NCBI GenBank assembly: GCA_005239165.1
Contig: RAPG01000022.1
Coordinates: forward strand, 1-33,304
Direction of reading: 5' to 3'
DNA: 33,304 bases
Source: Allopusillimonas ginsengisoli
Lineage (GTDB): Bacteria; Pseudomonadota; Gammaproteobacteria; Burkholderiales; Burkholderiaceae_B
The notes under the pieces were generated by a model, which did no database searches, was not told the DNA's origin, and worked only from the letters and a program-made list of their open reading frames with translations. Each line of letters begins with the position of its first letter. Positions within the stretch are counted from its first letter, which is position 1. Positions 22,716 to 29,911 of the stretch are shown one piece after another. The position numbers and the translations under genes are program-made.

Positions 22716-23609
22716 CTACTTAAGTCTAGGCTTAGTGCAGTTGTTGAGCTCAGCCCAAAAGTCTGTGAGGCACGATGTGTCCTGGCCCGCCTTGCCAGAT
22801 GCTAATGCCAGTCTGAAAACGTTCCTGGTCGTATCGCATACAGGTAATGCAACCTGGCTTGTTGCACCAGCATTAGAGGCCAGAGAGATATCCTTGTAGC
22901 CAAGCGCCAAGTCAAAGCCCGGAGACAAATCTCCCTTCAGGATTTTGTGGGGCCATTTTTCTTTCAGCTGGCCGTTGCTGGCCGTTGTGCTGGTGAGCAC
23001 ATTGAAGGTGTTGTTCATATCAAGGCCTAGCGCTTGGGCTAGGACCAAGGCTTCGGAATTGATTTGGCAATAACACAGGACCATCATATTGTTGATGAGT
23101 TTGGTTCGTGTGCCGTCGCCTGCTTTACCGCAGTGATAGACGGTAGTGCCCATTTTGTACAGAACTGGCTCTACTTTGGACAGATGCTGGGTGGCTATGC
23201 CCAGCATGAATAAAGATTCTCCTTTGTCCGCATGCGCAGCCAGCCGTCCTACCGGGGCGTCACCAAACGCGATACCTTTTTCTGTGAAAGCCTCGAATAG
23301 AGCGTCCACAGTGTCTACATCCACCGTGCTCATATCGACATAAATGGAACTCGAAGGCAGGTTTTCTAGAATCCCGCCTACGCCCAGAGCGACCTCTTTA
23401 ACTTGTTTTGGACCTGGCAGCATCGTGAAGACAATATCGACGTTTTTGCACAAATCGGCTACGTTCTGGGCACGCTGGGCACCTTCTACCTCGAGTTTTT
23501 TGACTGCCTCAGCATTTAGGTCGAAGACACAAACAGTCTCGCCTTTGCTGACCAATGAACGAGCCAGTGAAAATCCCATCCTGCCCAAACCAATAAACCC
23601 GATATTCAT
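22716..23609 (-). CDS. Beta-hydroxyacid dehydrogenase, YihU-like branch
   Basis: This 297-residue enzyme of the 3-hydroxyisobutyrate dehydrogenase family has GFIGLGRMG (4-12) as Rossmann motif, the substrate-binding DAPVGR (117-122) and K170 as catalytic lysine in GTRTKLINNMM. The C-terminal half strongly recalls E. coli YihU (sulfolactaldehyde reductase): TKLINN, then WPHKILKGDLSPGFDLALGY and SGKAGQDTS. Arg122 is retained, but the adjacent Thr that I recall as contacting the sulfonate in YihU is Leu123 here, so sulfonate chemistry is not assured. Expected reaction: NAD(P)-linked interconversion of a semialdehyde and a hydroxyacid. It leads the leftward operon, divergent from the second Bug gene, with an AAAGGAG ribosome site. 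Confidence 0.9.
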   Translation of the reverse strand: MNIGFIGLGRMGFSLARSLVSKGETVCVFDLNAEAVKKLEVEGAQRAQNVADLCKNVDIVFTMLPGPKQVKEVALGVGGILENLPSSSIYVDMSTVDVDTVDALFEAFTEKGIAFGDAPVGRLAAHADKGESLFMLGIATQHLSKVEPVLYKMGTTVYHCGKAGDGTRTKLINNMMVLCYCQINSEALVLAQALGLDMNNTFNVLTSTTASNGQLKEKWPHKILKGDLSPGFDLALGYKDISLASNAGATSQVALPVCDTTRNVFRLALASGKAGQDTSCLTDFWAELNNCTKPRLK

Positions 23610-23642
23610 ACTTTGCTCCTTTATATGAAAGAAGTGTATCGG

Positions 23643-23861
23643 TGTTTGATATGGTCAGAGAGGGACATTTTTTCTGTTTGATATTCTTTTTAGGCATGTT
23701 TGTGAAGTTGATCCAATACACTCATCAAGAGGTAATGTTGATAGTCTTAAATAGCATATTTGACAGAGAAAAAGTGAGCTCTGTGCGTAAGGTTTGATTG
23801 ATAGACTGCAGCGGTTCCTTGTCGAGACAACACAGAAAAATCGGCAATAATCAATAATCAA
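23643..23861. promoter_or_regulatory. Divergent control region rich in TTGAT/ATCAA
   Basis: The 261 bases between divergent starts hold nine copies of TTGAT or its complement between 23646 and 23861. An exact direct repeat TGTTTGATAT occurs at 23643-23652 and 23675-23684 (32 bases apart, three helical turns). An inverted pair TTGAT-N11-ATCAA lies at 23708-23728. The density is far above chance, suggesting cooperative binding of a regulator, perhaps the LysR encoded at 32004 or a regulator outside. The half-site resembles that in the marR operators. The rightward gene has an AGAGG ribosome site (23861-23865) before its GTG. Confidence 0.5.
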
Positions 23862-23870
23862 GAGGTTCCC

Positions 23871-24860
23871 GTGGCTATCAATCGTCGCTTCATACTCGGA
23901 GTTGCCGCTGCATGTATCGGTGCCGCCGCACTAGGTGTTTCGTCTTTCGCATATGCGGCTGACTATCCACAAAAACCTGTGACTGTCTATATTGGCTTCT
24001 CTGCGGGAGGGCCTACTGATACGGTTGGCCGTCTGCTAGCAGACAAGCTGAGCCAAAAACTTGGAAAAACCTTCATCGTTGAAAACAAGGCTGGTGCCAG
24101 TGGCGTGGTTGCCGCCAACCTTGTAAAAAAGGCTGAGCCGGATGGTTACACCTTGATGCTAGGCAGCAGCAGCACACTGTCAATTATCCCGCATGTCCAG
24201 AAAAATATTCAATACGATGCCTTGAAGGATTTCACGTCTGTTGCATTGGTCGCCAGTTATCCGTATTACCTGCTTGTACCGGCAGGCTCCCAATTCAAAA
24301 CTTTTGATGATTTGATTGCCTATGGCCGCGACCAAAGCAATCAGCTGAGCTATGCCTCGGCGGGTACGGGTGCAGTCAATCATTTGGCAGGAGAATGGCT
24401 TAAGGAAGAAATGGGAATCAATGCGCTGCATGTTCCTTACAAAGGAGATTCTGCTGCCATGCCCGACCTTATCGCGGGGCGCGTTGATTTTGCATTGTTG
24501 GCAGGCATTGTCGCTCTTCCACAGGTTGAAGCTGGAAAGTTGCGCATTCTGGCATCCGCAAGCTCTTCGCCCGATAAGGGCGCACCCAATGTGGAAATCA
24601 TAGGCCAAGGCAAAATTCCTGGCTTTGATGCTGAGCCATGGAATGGCTTGATGGGACCCGCCGGCCTACCAGAGCAGGTTGTAAGTACTTTGAATGCTGC
24701 CGTTAATGAGGTGTTGTCTGAGCCAGAGGTAAAAGCTCAGCTCCTGACGCTTGATCAGTATCCGTTTACAAGTACCCCGGATCAGTTCAAAAAACACATC
24801 GAAGACCAATCTGCACGCTGGGCAGGCATTATTAAAAAAGCAAACATTGTGATCGAGTAA
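23871..24860 (+). CDS. Tripartite tricarboxylate transporter substrate-binding protein (Bug family)
   Basis: This 329-residue receptor starts at GTG 23871 with AGAGG upstream. It has a Tat- or Sec-like signal (NRRFILGVAAACIGAAALGV, cleavage near AYA-AD). The binding motif is TVYIGFSAGGPTDTVGRLLA, then VENKAGASGVVAANLVKKAE and PDGYTLMLGS, and the RVDFALLAG segment. It is about as similar to the first Bug protein as any pair in this large family, so it probably binds a different acid. No TctA/TctB genes accompany it. As first gene of the rightward operon it supplies the substrate for the aldehyde and hydroxyacid dehydrogenases, the MmgE/PrpD protein and the CoA synthetase behind it. Confidence 0.93.
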   Translation: MAINRRFILGVAAACIGAAALGVSSFAYAADYPQKPVTVYIGFSAGGPTDTVGRLLADKLSQKLGKTFIVENKAGASGVVAANLVKKAEPDGYTLMLGSSSTLSIIPHVQKNIQYDALKDFTSVALVASYPYYLLVPAGSQFKTFDDLIAYGRDQSNQLSYASAGTGAVNHLAGEWLKEEMGINALHVPYKGDSAAMPDLIAGRVDFALLAGIVALPQVEAGKLRILASASSSPDKGAPNVEIIGQGKIPGFDAEPWNGLMGPAGLPEQVVSTLNAAVNEVLSEPEVKAQLLTLDQYPFTSTPDQFKKHIEDQSARWAGIIKKANIVIE

Positions 24861-24876
24861 TGTTGGAGTCAAGAGA

Positions 24877-26307
24877 ATGAAATATTCACAGTACATTGAT
24901 GGCGAATTTTGTGGCGGCACTGGCGAGGAAGAGCTCGCTGTTGTTTCACCCGCCACAGGGCAGGAGATCGGGCGCTACCAAGCGGCTTCGCAGAACGATA
25001 TTGCGCAAGCCATTGACTGCGCACATCGTGCGTTCGGTTCGTGGCGTAAAACAAGCGCAACCCAGAGGTCTGAGTTGCTACGTAAGGTGGCAAACGAAAT
25101 GCGCCTTGATCGAGACCTATTATCTCGCCAGATTACTGCCGAACTTGGTAAGCCTTTATACGAGGCCCAGAAAGAAGTTGACGTTGCCGCTGAAATGTTT
25201 GAGTGGGCTGCCGAAGAAGCTCGACGCCTCTATGGTCGCCTGATCCCAGCTCGGGCGCCGGGCATACAACAGTTTGCCCAACTGGAGCCGTACGGCGTTG
25301 TTGCAGGCTTTTCTGGGTGGAACGCTCCTGCCATCACGCCTTCCCGCAAGATCAGTGCCGCCCTTGCCGCCGGTTGCACCATTGTGCTGAAGCCCTCCGA
25401 GGAAACGATAGGGGTCGCGCTGCTTATTGCTCAGGCAATTGAACGTGCGGGTTTGCCTCGCGGCACCGTAAATATGGTATTTGGCGACCCGGCCTCTATC
25501 GCCGATCAGCTTTGTACATCACCAATGGTGTCAATGATTACCTTCACGGGCGGAACGGATGTAGGCAAACAGCTGGGTGCAAAAGCAGCGTTGCACATGA
25601 AGAAGGCCACGTTGGAGCTGGGTGGACACGCCCCAGTTGTAATCTGGAACGACGTCGATATTGACAAGGTAGCTGCTGCTTGTGTTGCGACCAAGTACCG
25701 CAATGCCGGTCAGGTATGTACATCGCCTACGCGTTTTCTTATTCAAAAAGATATTTTTGACGCATTTTGCGAACGGTTCGTGACGCACGCACAGACTGTG
25801 CGTGTAATGGATCCCCTAGAGTCTCAGGCACAAATGGGTCCCCTGAAAAATCAGCGGCGCTTGAATGCAATTGATGGGCTGGTGCGCAATGCCGTCGAGT
25901 CCGGGGCTACGTTACTTGCTGGCGGCAGTGCAATCGAAGGGCCGGGTTATTTTTATAAGCCGACCGTACTTGCGCTGCAAGACCAGACTGCAGATGTTTG
26001 CCGAATAGAGCCTTTTGGCCCGGTAGCCTTGATGATCCCGGTAGAAACCGCTGATGAAGCTATCGCCGAGGCAAATGCTTTGCCATTCGGTTTGGCTGCG
26101 TATGCCTTTACCAACAACATGAAACTGGCCTACCGATTTGCCAATGAAATTCAGAGCGGTGTCGTTTGCGTCAATGAGCTGCAGGCGTCCTTGCCCGAAA
26201 CTCCGTTCGGTGGTTACAAGGACAGTGGTCTGGGATCCGAAGGCGGCGTGGAAGGCTTGCGGGAATTTCTACGCGTGAAGTGTGTCCGCCAAGGAGGTCT
26301 GGTATGA
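24877..26307 (+). CDS. NAD(P)-dependent semialdehyde/aldehyde dehydrogenase (GabD-like)
   Basis: This 476-residue ALDH starts 16 bases after the Bug stop with GGAG upstream. Key residues are N149 (FSGWNAPAITPSRK), K172 (LKPSEET), E247 (TLELGGHAPVVIW) and C281 (NAGQVCTSPTRF). The pattern is that of succinate/glutarate-semialdehyde dehydrogenases, which oxidise omega- or beta-semialdehydes to dicarboxylates. Its TGA overlaps the ATG of the following hydroxyacid dehydrogenase, a pairing that suggests hydroxyacid to semialdehyde to diacid. The substrate is otherwise open. Confidence 0.93.
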   Translation: MKYSQYIDGEFCGGTGEEELAVVSPATGQEIGRYQAASQNDIAQAIDCAHRAFGSWRKTSATQRSELLRKVANEMRLDRDLLSRQITAELGKPLYEAQKEVDVAAEMFEWAAEEARRLYGRLIPARAPGIQQFAQLEPYGVVAGFSGWNAPAITPSRKISAALAAGCTIVLKPSEETIGVALLIAQAIERAGLPRGTVNMVFGDPASIADQLCTSPMVSMITFTGGTDVGKQLGAKAALHMKKATLELGGHAPVVIWNDVDIDKVAAACVATKYRNAGQVCTSPTRFLIQKDIFDAFCERFVTHAQTVRVMDPLESQAQMGPLKNQRRLNAIDGLVRNAVESGATLLAGGSAIEGPGYFYKPTVLALQDQTADVCRIEPFGPVALMIPVETADEAIAEANALPFGLAAYAFTNNMKLAYRFANEIQSGVVCVNELQASLPETPFGGYKDSGLGSEGGVEGLREFLRVKCVRQGGLV

Positions 26308-27179
26308 AGCAGACCCTGGGTTTTATTGGCCTGGGTGCGATGGGCGCGGGCATGTGCAAGAACCTGGCCACGAAGTCCGGCTGCGAGGTGCTGGCAGCTG
26401 ACCTTGATATGCGTAATGTGTGCGCATTGTCGCCCTTTGGGGTGATCGCCAGTAGCGTGTCCGAAATTGCCTTGCGTGCGGATATTGTTTTCTTGTCTTT
26501 GCCGTCAATCAACGAGGTCGAGCAGGTATGCGCAGAGCGGGGTTTACTGGCACAGCCTGGCCCCCTGAAAACAATTGTCGATATGAGCACGAGTGATTTC
26601 GAGCGCACGCGCAAGCTTGCCACCAAGCTTCAGACGCAGGGGATTAGGTTGATTGATGCACCGGTGGCCAGAAGCCGTGCAGCCGCTCAAAGTGGAACCT
26701 TGCTGATAACTGTTGGCGCCGAACAAGATCAATTCGATGGATTGAAACCTTATCTGGATTGCATGGGAAGCGACATTATGCTTTGTGGCCCTACCGGAGC
26801 TGGTCAGGTTGTCAAAGCCATGAACAATATGGTGTTGATCAACACGGTCCATGCCCTGGCTACTGCATTTGCTGTATCGGAAAAAGCCGGTGTTTCAAAA
26901 GAGCAGCTTGCTCAGGTGCTGGGGCTGGGTTCCGCAGCCTCATTTGCCTTGAAGCTTACCGGGTCAGAGTATTTGGCCAAAGATACGTTTCCGGAAAAAA
27001 TGTTTTCTGCATCTTACGCACTCAAGGACTTGAACTTGGCCCTGGCACTTTCTTCTTCCGTTCACGTTGACGATGAACTGACTGCCGTAACGGCCCATAA
27101 GCTGCAAAAAGCGATTGATGCAGGTTACGGCGATAACTACTACCCGGTCATGTACAAGGTGATCTCGCAGACATCTTAA
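26304..27179 (+). CDS. Beta-hydroxyacid dehydrogenase (3-hydroxyisobutyrate dehydrogenase family)
   Basis: This 291-residue enzyme starts at ATG 26304 (ATGA overlap with the aldehyde dehydrogenase stop) with an ideal AAGGAGG at 26291-26297. GFIGLGAMGAGM (6-17) binds the cofactor, IDAPVARSRAAAQSGTL the substrate, and K171 in GAGQVVKAMNNM is catalytic. It differs from the YihU-like paralogue at 22716 in the substrate loop (DAPVARSR instead of DAPVGRLA), so the two enzymes probably act on different hydroxyacids or in opposite directions. Reaction: NAD(P)-linked oxidation of a 3-hydroxyacid to the semialdehyde used by the overlapping gene. Confidence 0.92.
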   Translation: MKQTLGFIGLGAMGAGMCKNLATKSGCEVLAADLDMRNVCALSPFGVIASSVSEIALRADIVFLSLPSINEVEQVCAERGLLAQPGPLKTIVDMSTSDFERTRKLATKLQTQGIRLIDAPVARSRAAAQSGTLLITVGAEQDQFDGLKPYLDCMGSDIMLCGPTGAGQVVKAMNNMVLINTVHALATAFAVSEKAGVSKEQLAQVLGLGSAASFALKLTGSEYLAKDTFPEKMFSASYALKDLNLALALSSSVHVDDELTAVTAHKLQKAIDAGYGDNYYPVMYKVISQTS

Positions 27180-27250
27180 ACAGGTCAGTTACTGCGGATT
27201 TTAATGTTATTCGTTAACTGATTTAAGAGTTTTTTGAAAAGAGAGAAATC

Positions 27251-28594
27251 ATGTATGTTTGTGAAGCCTTTGCAAGCTATGGCGCTAGTTTGGCCGAAAA
27301 GACTGTGCCGGATGCTGTGTTTCATCACGCCAGGCGTGCTGTTGTTGATTGGTACGCAGCACTCGTTCCTGGCTCGATCATGCCGGTCACAAGCAAGCTG
27401 CAAGCGACGCTTTCCGATGAGCTTGATGTCGGAGGGGCACGCTTAGCCTTGGGTCAAAGTGCACATGCCCGAGCGGCGGCGCTGATCAATGGAACGGCTT
27501 CACATGCCGCAGAAGTTGACGATATCTATAAATATGCCATTTATCACCCCGGGGCTCCAACCATATCCGCTGCTCTGGCGTTGGCGCAAAGCCTAAAGGC
27601 TAACGGAGAAGACTTTCTTAGAGCGGTTATTGCAGGCTATGAAATCTCCACACGTATTGGCCAGACCTTGGGCCGCAACCACTACAAATTCTGGCATAAC
27701 ACGGGCACCGTAGGCGTATTTGGGTCAGCAGCGGCAGGCGCGCTATTGCTGCGACTAAATGCAGAGGAATTTGCCCATGCACTTGCCACCGCAGCAACCT
27801 TTGCAGCTGGCTTGCAGCAGGCCTTCAAAATGGATTCCATGTCCAAGCCCTTGCATTCCGGTCGAGCTGCCGAAGCGGGCTTGCTGGCGGCGATGGGTGC
27901 TGCGCAGGGTATTACCGGTTCGTTGGACATACTTGAAGGTGAGTTTGGCATGGGGCGGGCAATGAGCAGCGACCCCAATTGGCAAGAAGCACTTGCCAAT
28001 ATTCACGATACCTACAATATTTGCTCAGTTACTTTCAAGAATCATGCGTGCTGCGGCCATACATTTGCGCCGATCGATGGCGCACTTGCCTTAAAGAGCA
28101 AGCACGATATCGACTCAGAGCACATACACCGTGTAATCGTCTCTACTTATGGGCCGGCACTTGATGTGGCGGGGAATCCTTCGCCCAGCACGGCTGCCGA
28201 GGCACGGTTCAGTATCCCTTTTGTTGTGGCTACCGCATTAATGCATGGCAGTGTCCGGCTTGCTGCGTTCAGTGATCAACGCCTGTCGGATACCGGTTTA
28301 CGTGCGCTTATGACCAAAATAAACCTGGCAATCGACCCCACCTTTGATGCTGTTTTCCCTGGCCAACGCGCAGCCAGGGTCTCTATTGAAACCAGTGACG
28401 GGAAATCGTATCAGACAGTACAGCCTACTCGTAAAGGTGACCCTGATATGCCCTTGTCTGATGCGGAGCTTCAGGAAAAATTCGACGAACTTGTCGAGCC
28501 TGTTCTGGGCAAAACCCGTGCGGCGCTTATTAGTCAGAAACTATGGGGCTTAGACGCAGGCTCAAGTCTGGATGACCTATGCGGTAGTGAATGA
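27251..28594 (+). CDS. MmgE/PrpD-family protein
   Basis: This 447-residue protein belongs to the fold shared by 2-methylcitrate dehydratase, cis-aconitate decarboxylase and iminodisuccinate epimerase. Family segments include ALINGTASHAAEVDDIYKYA (with the Glu-Asp-Asp region), HPGAPTISAALALAQ, GYEISTRIG, HNTGTVGVFGSAAAGALLL, SKPLHSGRAAEAGLLAAMGA and the histidine/cysteine-rich KNHACCGHTFAPIDG. Usually such enzymes dehydrate, decarboxylate or isomerise tricarboxylates and related acids. PrpB/PrpC are absent, so the methylcitrate cycle is unlikely. It sits 71 bases after the dehydrogenase gene, with GAGAGA before the ATG. Confidence 0.92.
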   Translation: MYVCEAFASYGASLAEKTVPDAVFHHARRAVVDWYAALVPGSIMPVTSKLQATLSDELDVGGARLALGQSAHARAAALINGTASHAAEVDDIYKYAIYHPGAPTISAALALAQSLKANGEDFLRAVIAGYEISTRIGQTLGRNHYKFWHNTGTVGVFGSAAAGALLLRLNAEEFAHALATAATFAAGLQQAFKMDSMSKPLHSGRAAEAGLLAAMGAAQGITGSLDILEGEFGMGRAMSSDPNWQEALANIHDTYNICSVTFKNHACCGHTFAPIDGALALKSKHDIDSEHIHRVIVSTYGPALDVAGNPSPSTAAEARFSIPFVVATALMHGSVRLAAFSDQRLSDTGLRALMTKINLAIDPTFDAVFPGQRAARVSIETSDGKSYQTVQPTRKGDPDMPLSDAELQEKFDELVEPVLGKTRAALISQKLWGLDAGSSLDDLCGSE

Positions 28595-28666
28595 GCACTC
28601 GGACTGAATGGCAGGCTATTCACCTTTATTTTTGATATGTTTTTTTGGAATGTTTGGGGCCGTTAT

Positions 28667-28680
28667 TGGCAGAACTGCCA
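28667..28680. promoter_or_regulatory. Short palindrome in front of the acyl-CoA dehydrogenase gene
   Basis: TGGCAG-AA-CTGCCA is a perfect dyad in the 145-base gap after the MmgE/PrpD gene, about 60 bases before the next ATG. The loop is too short for an efficient RNA hairpin, so it is more like an operator. The gap suggests a possible second promoter for the last two genes. Confidence 0.35.
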
Positions 28681-28739
28681 GCACATAGTCAGATTTAAGA
28701 TAACTCTATTCAAGAACAATTTTTTTCTCTCGGATCATC

Positions 28740-29909
28740 ATGGATTTTAATCTTTCGGAAGAGTATCAGGCGTTTTCTGATAGCGTAGCGCGATTCGCGC
28801 AAGACAAACTGGCCCCTGGGGCGCTGGATCGCGCCCATTCAAGCCAATACCCCTGGGAAACGGCTGAACTACTGGCTGAGCAGGGCTTGCTGGGCATAGT
28901 GTTTCCTGAAGAGGACGGCGGCCAAGGCGGGTCCTTGATGCACGCTGTACTGGCGATACAGCAGGTTGCATTGGCATGCCCTAAAAGCGCCGATATCGTG
29001 CAGGCAGGAAATTTCGGGCCTATCCGTACATTCGTGGAATATGCCAACAAAGAACAAAAAGCTAGGTTTCTGCCTGATCTACTGGCAGGAAAAAAGTTGA
29101 TTTCCCTGGGCATGACCGAGCCTGACGCCGGTTCCGCCGTCACTGATTTGAAAACTTCGGCTGTGCTTGACGGCGACCATTACATAGTCAATGGTAGCAA
29201 GATTTTCTCCACGCATAGCCCTGAAGCAGATCTATTCCTCATCTACGTCCGATTTGGTCCAGGTGTGGGCGGTATCGGATCTATTCTGATAGAGCGCGGC
29301 ATGCCCGGCTTTGAGGTGGGAACACCATCAAACTTCATGAACGGTGAGCAGTGGTCTCAACTGTATTTCGATAATTGCCGGGTTCCAAAGGAAAATCTGC
29401 TCTTGGGCCCTGGTGGCTTCAAAAAACAGATTGCCGGCTTCAATGTAGAACGCCTTGGCAATGCTTCTCGAGCCCTAGCGCTGGGTCGCTACGCATTCAA
29501 TATGGCCAAGGAGCATGCCACGGTCCGCAAACAGTTTGGTCGTGAACTATGCGAATTCCAGGGCTTGCAGTGGAAATTTTCTGAAATGTGGATGAAGCTC
29601 GAGCAGGCCCAATTGCTGTTATACAAGGCTGCCCTGGAAGGCGAGCACGGATTGCCCTCGGCGCAAAGTACTGCCATGGCGAAACTGGCTTGCAATTTGG
29701 CCGGATGGGAGGCCTCGAATGATGCCATGCAGGTCATGGGTGGCATGGGGTTCAGCCAAGAGGCCTTAGTGGAGTATTGTGTTCGACGCACCCGAGGCTG
29801 GATGATAGCTGGTGGGTCCATTGAGGTTTTGAAGAACAAAATTGCGGAAGGTGTTTTTGGACGTTCGTTTTCTCAACGCGCGCCCAAAGCCCCGGCGCAC
29901 CGAGGTTAA
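28740..29909 (+). CDS. Acyl-CoA dehydrogenase
   Basis: This 389-residue FAD enzyme has the ACAD fold: LGMTEPDAGSAVTDLKTSA at 123-141 binds FAD and substrate, followed by VNGSKIFSTHSPEADLFLIY, VRKQFGREL and QVMGGMGFSQE. The catalytic base position of medium-chain enzymes (Glu in EGT) is Gly here (MIAGGSIEVLKN). As in isovaleryl-CoA and long-chain enzymes, the base is probably the earlier E237 in FNVERLG. This supports activity on a branched or bulky acyl-CoA. The gene ends 2 bases before the acyl-CoA synthetase ATG, so activation and alpha,beta-dehydrogenation are coupled. Electron-transfer flavoprotein genes are absent from the window. Confidence 0.92.
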   Translation: MDFNLSEEYQAFSDSVARFAQDKLAPGALDRAHSSQYPWETAELLAEQGLLGIVFPEEDGGQGGSLMHAVLAIQQVALACPKSADIVQAGNFGPIRTFVEYANKEQKARFLPDLLAGKKLISLGMTEPDAGSAVTDLKTSAVLDGDHYIVNGSKIFSTHSPEADLFLIYVRFGPGVGGIGSILIERGMPGFEVGTPSNFMNGEQWSQLYFDNCRVPKENLLLGPGGFKKQIAGFNVERLGNASRALALGRYAFNMAKEHATVRKQFGRELCEFQGLQWKFSEMWMKLEQAQLLLYKAALEGEHGLPSAQSTAMAKLACNLAGWEASNDAMQVMGGMGFSQEALVEYCVRRTRGWMIAGGSIEVLKNKIAEGVFGRSFSQRAPKAPAHRG

Positions 29910-29911
29910 GC

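Noticed and set aside
27251..28594. Methylcitrate cycle (prpD)
   Set aside because: prpB, prpC and acnD are absent, so the symbol prpD was not assigned.
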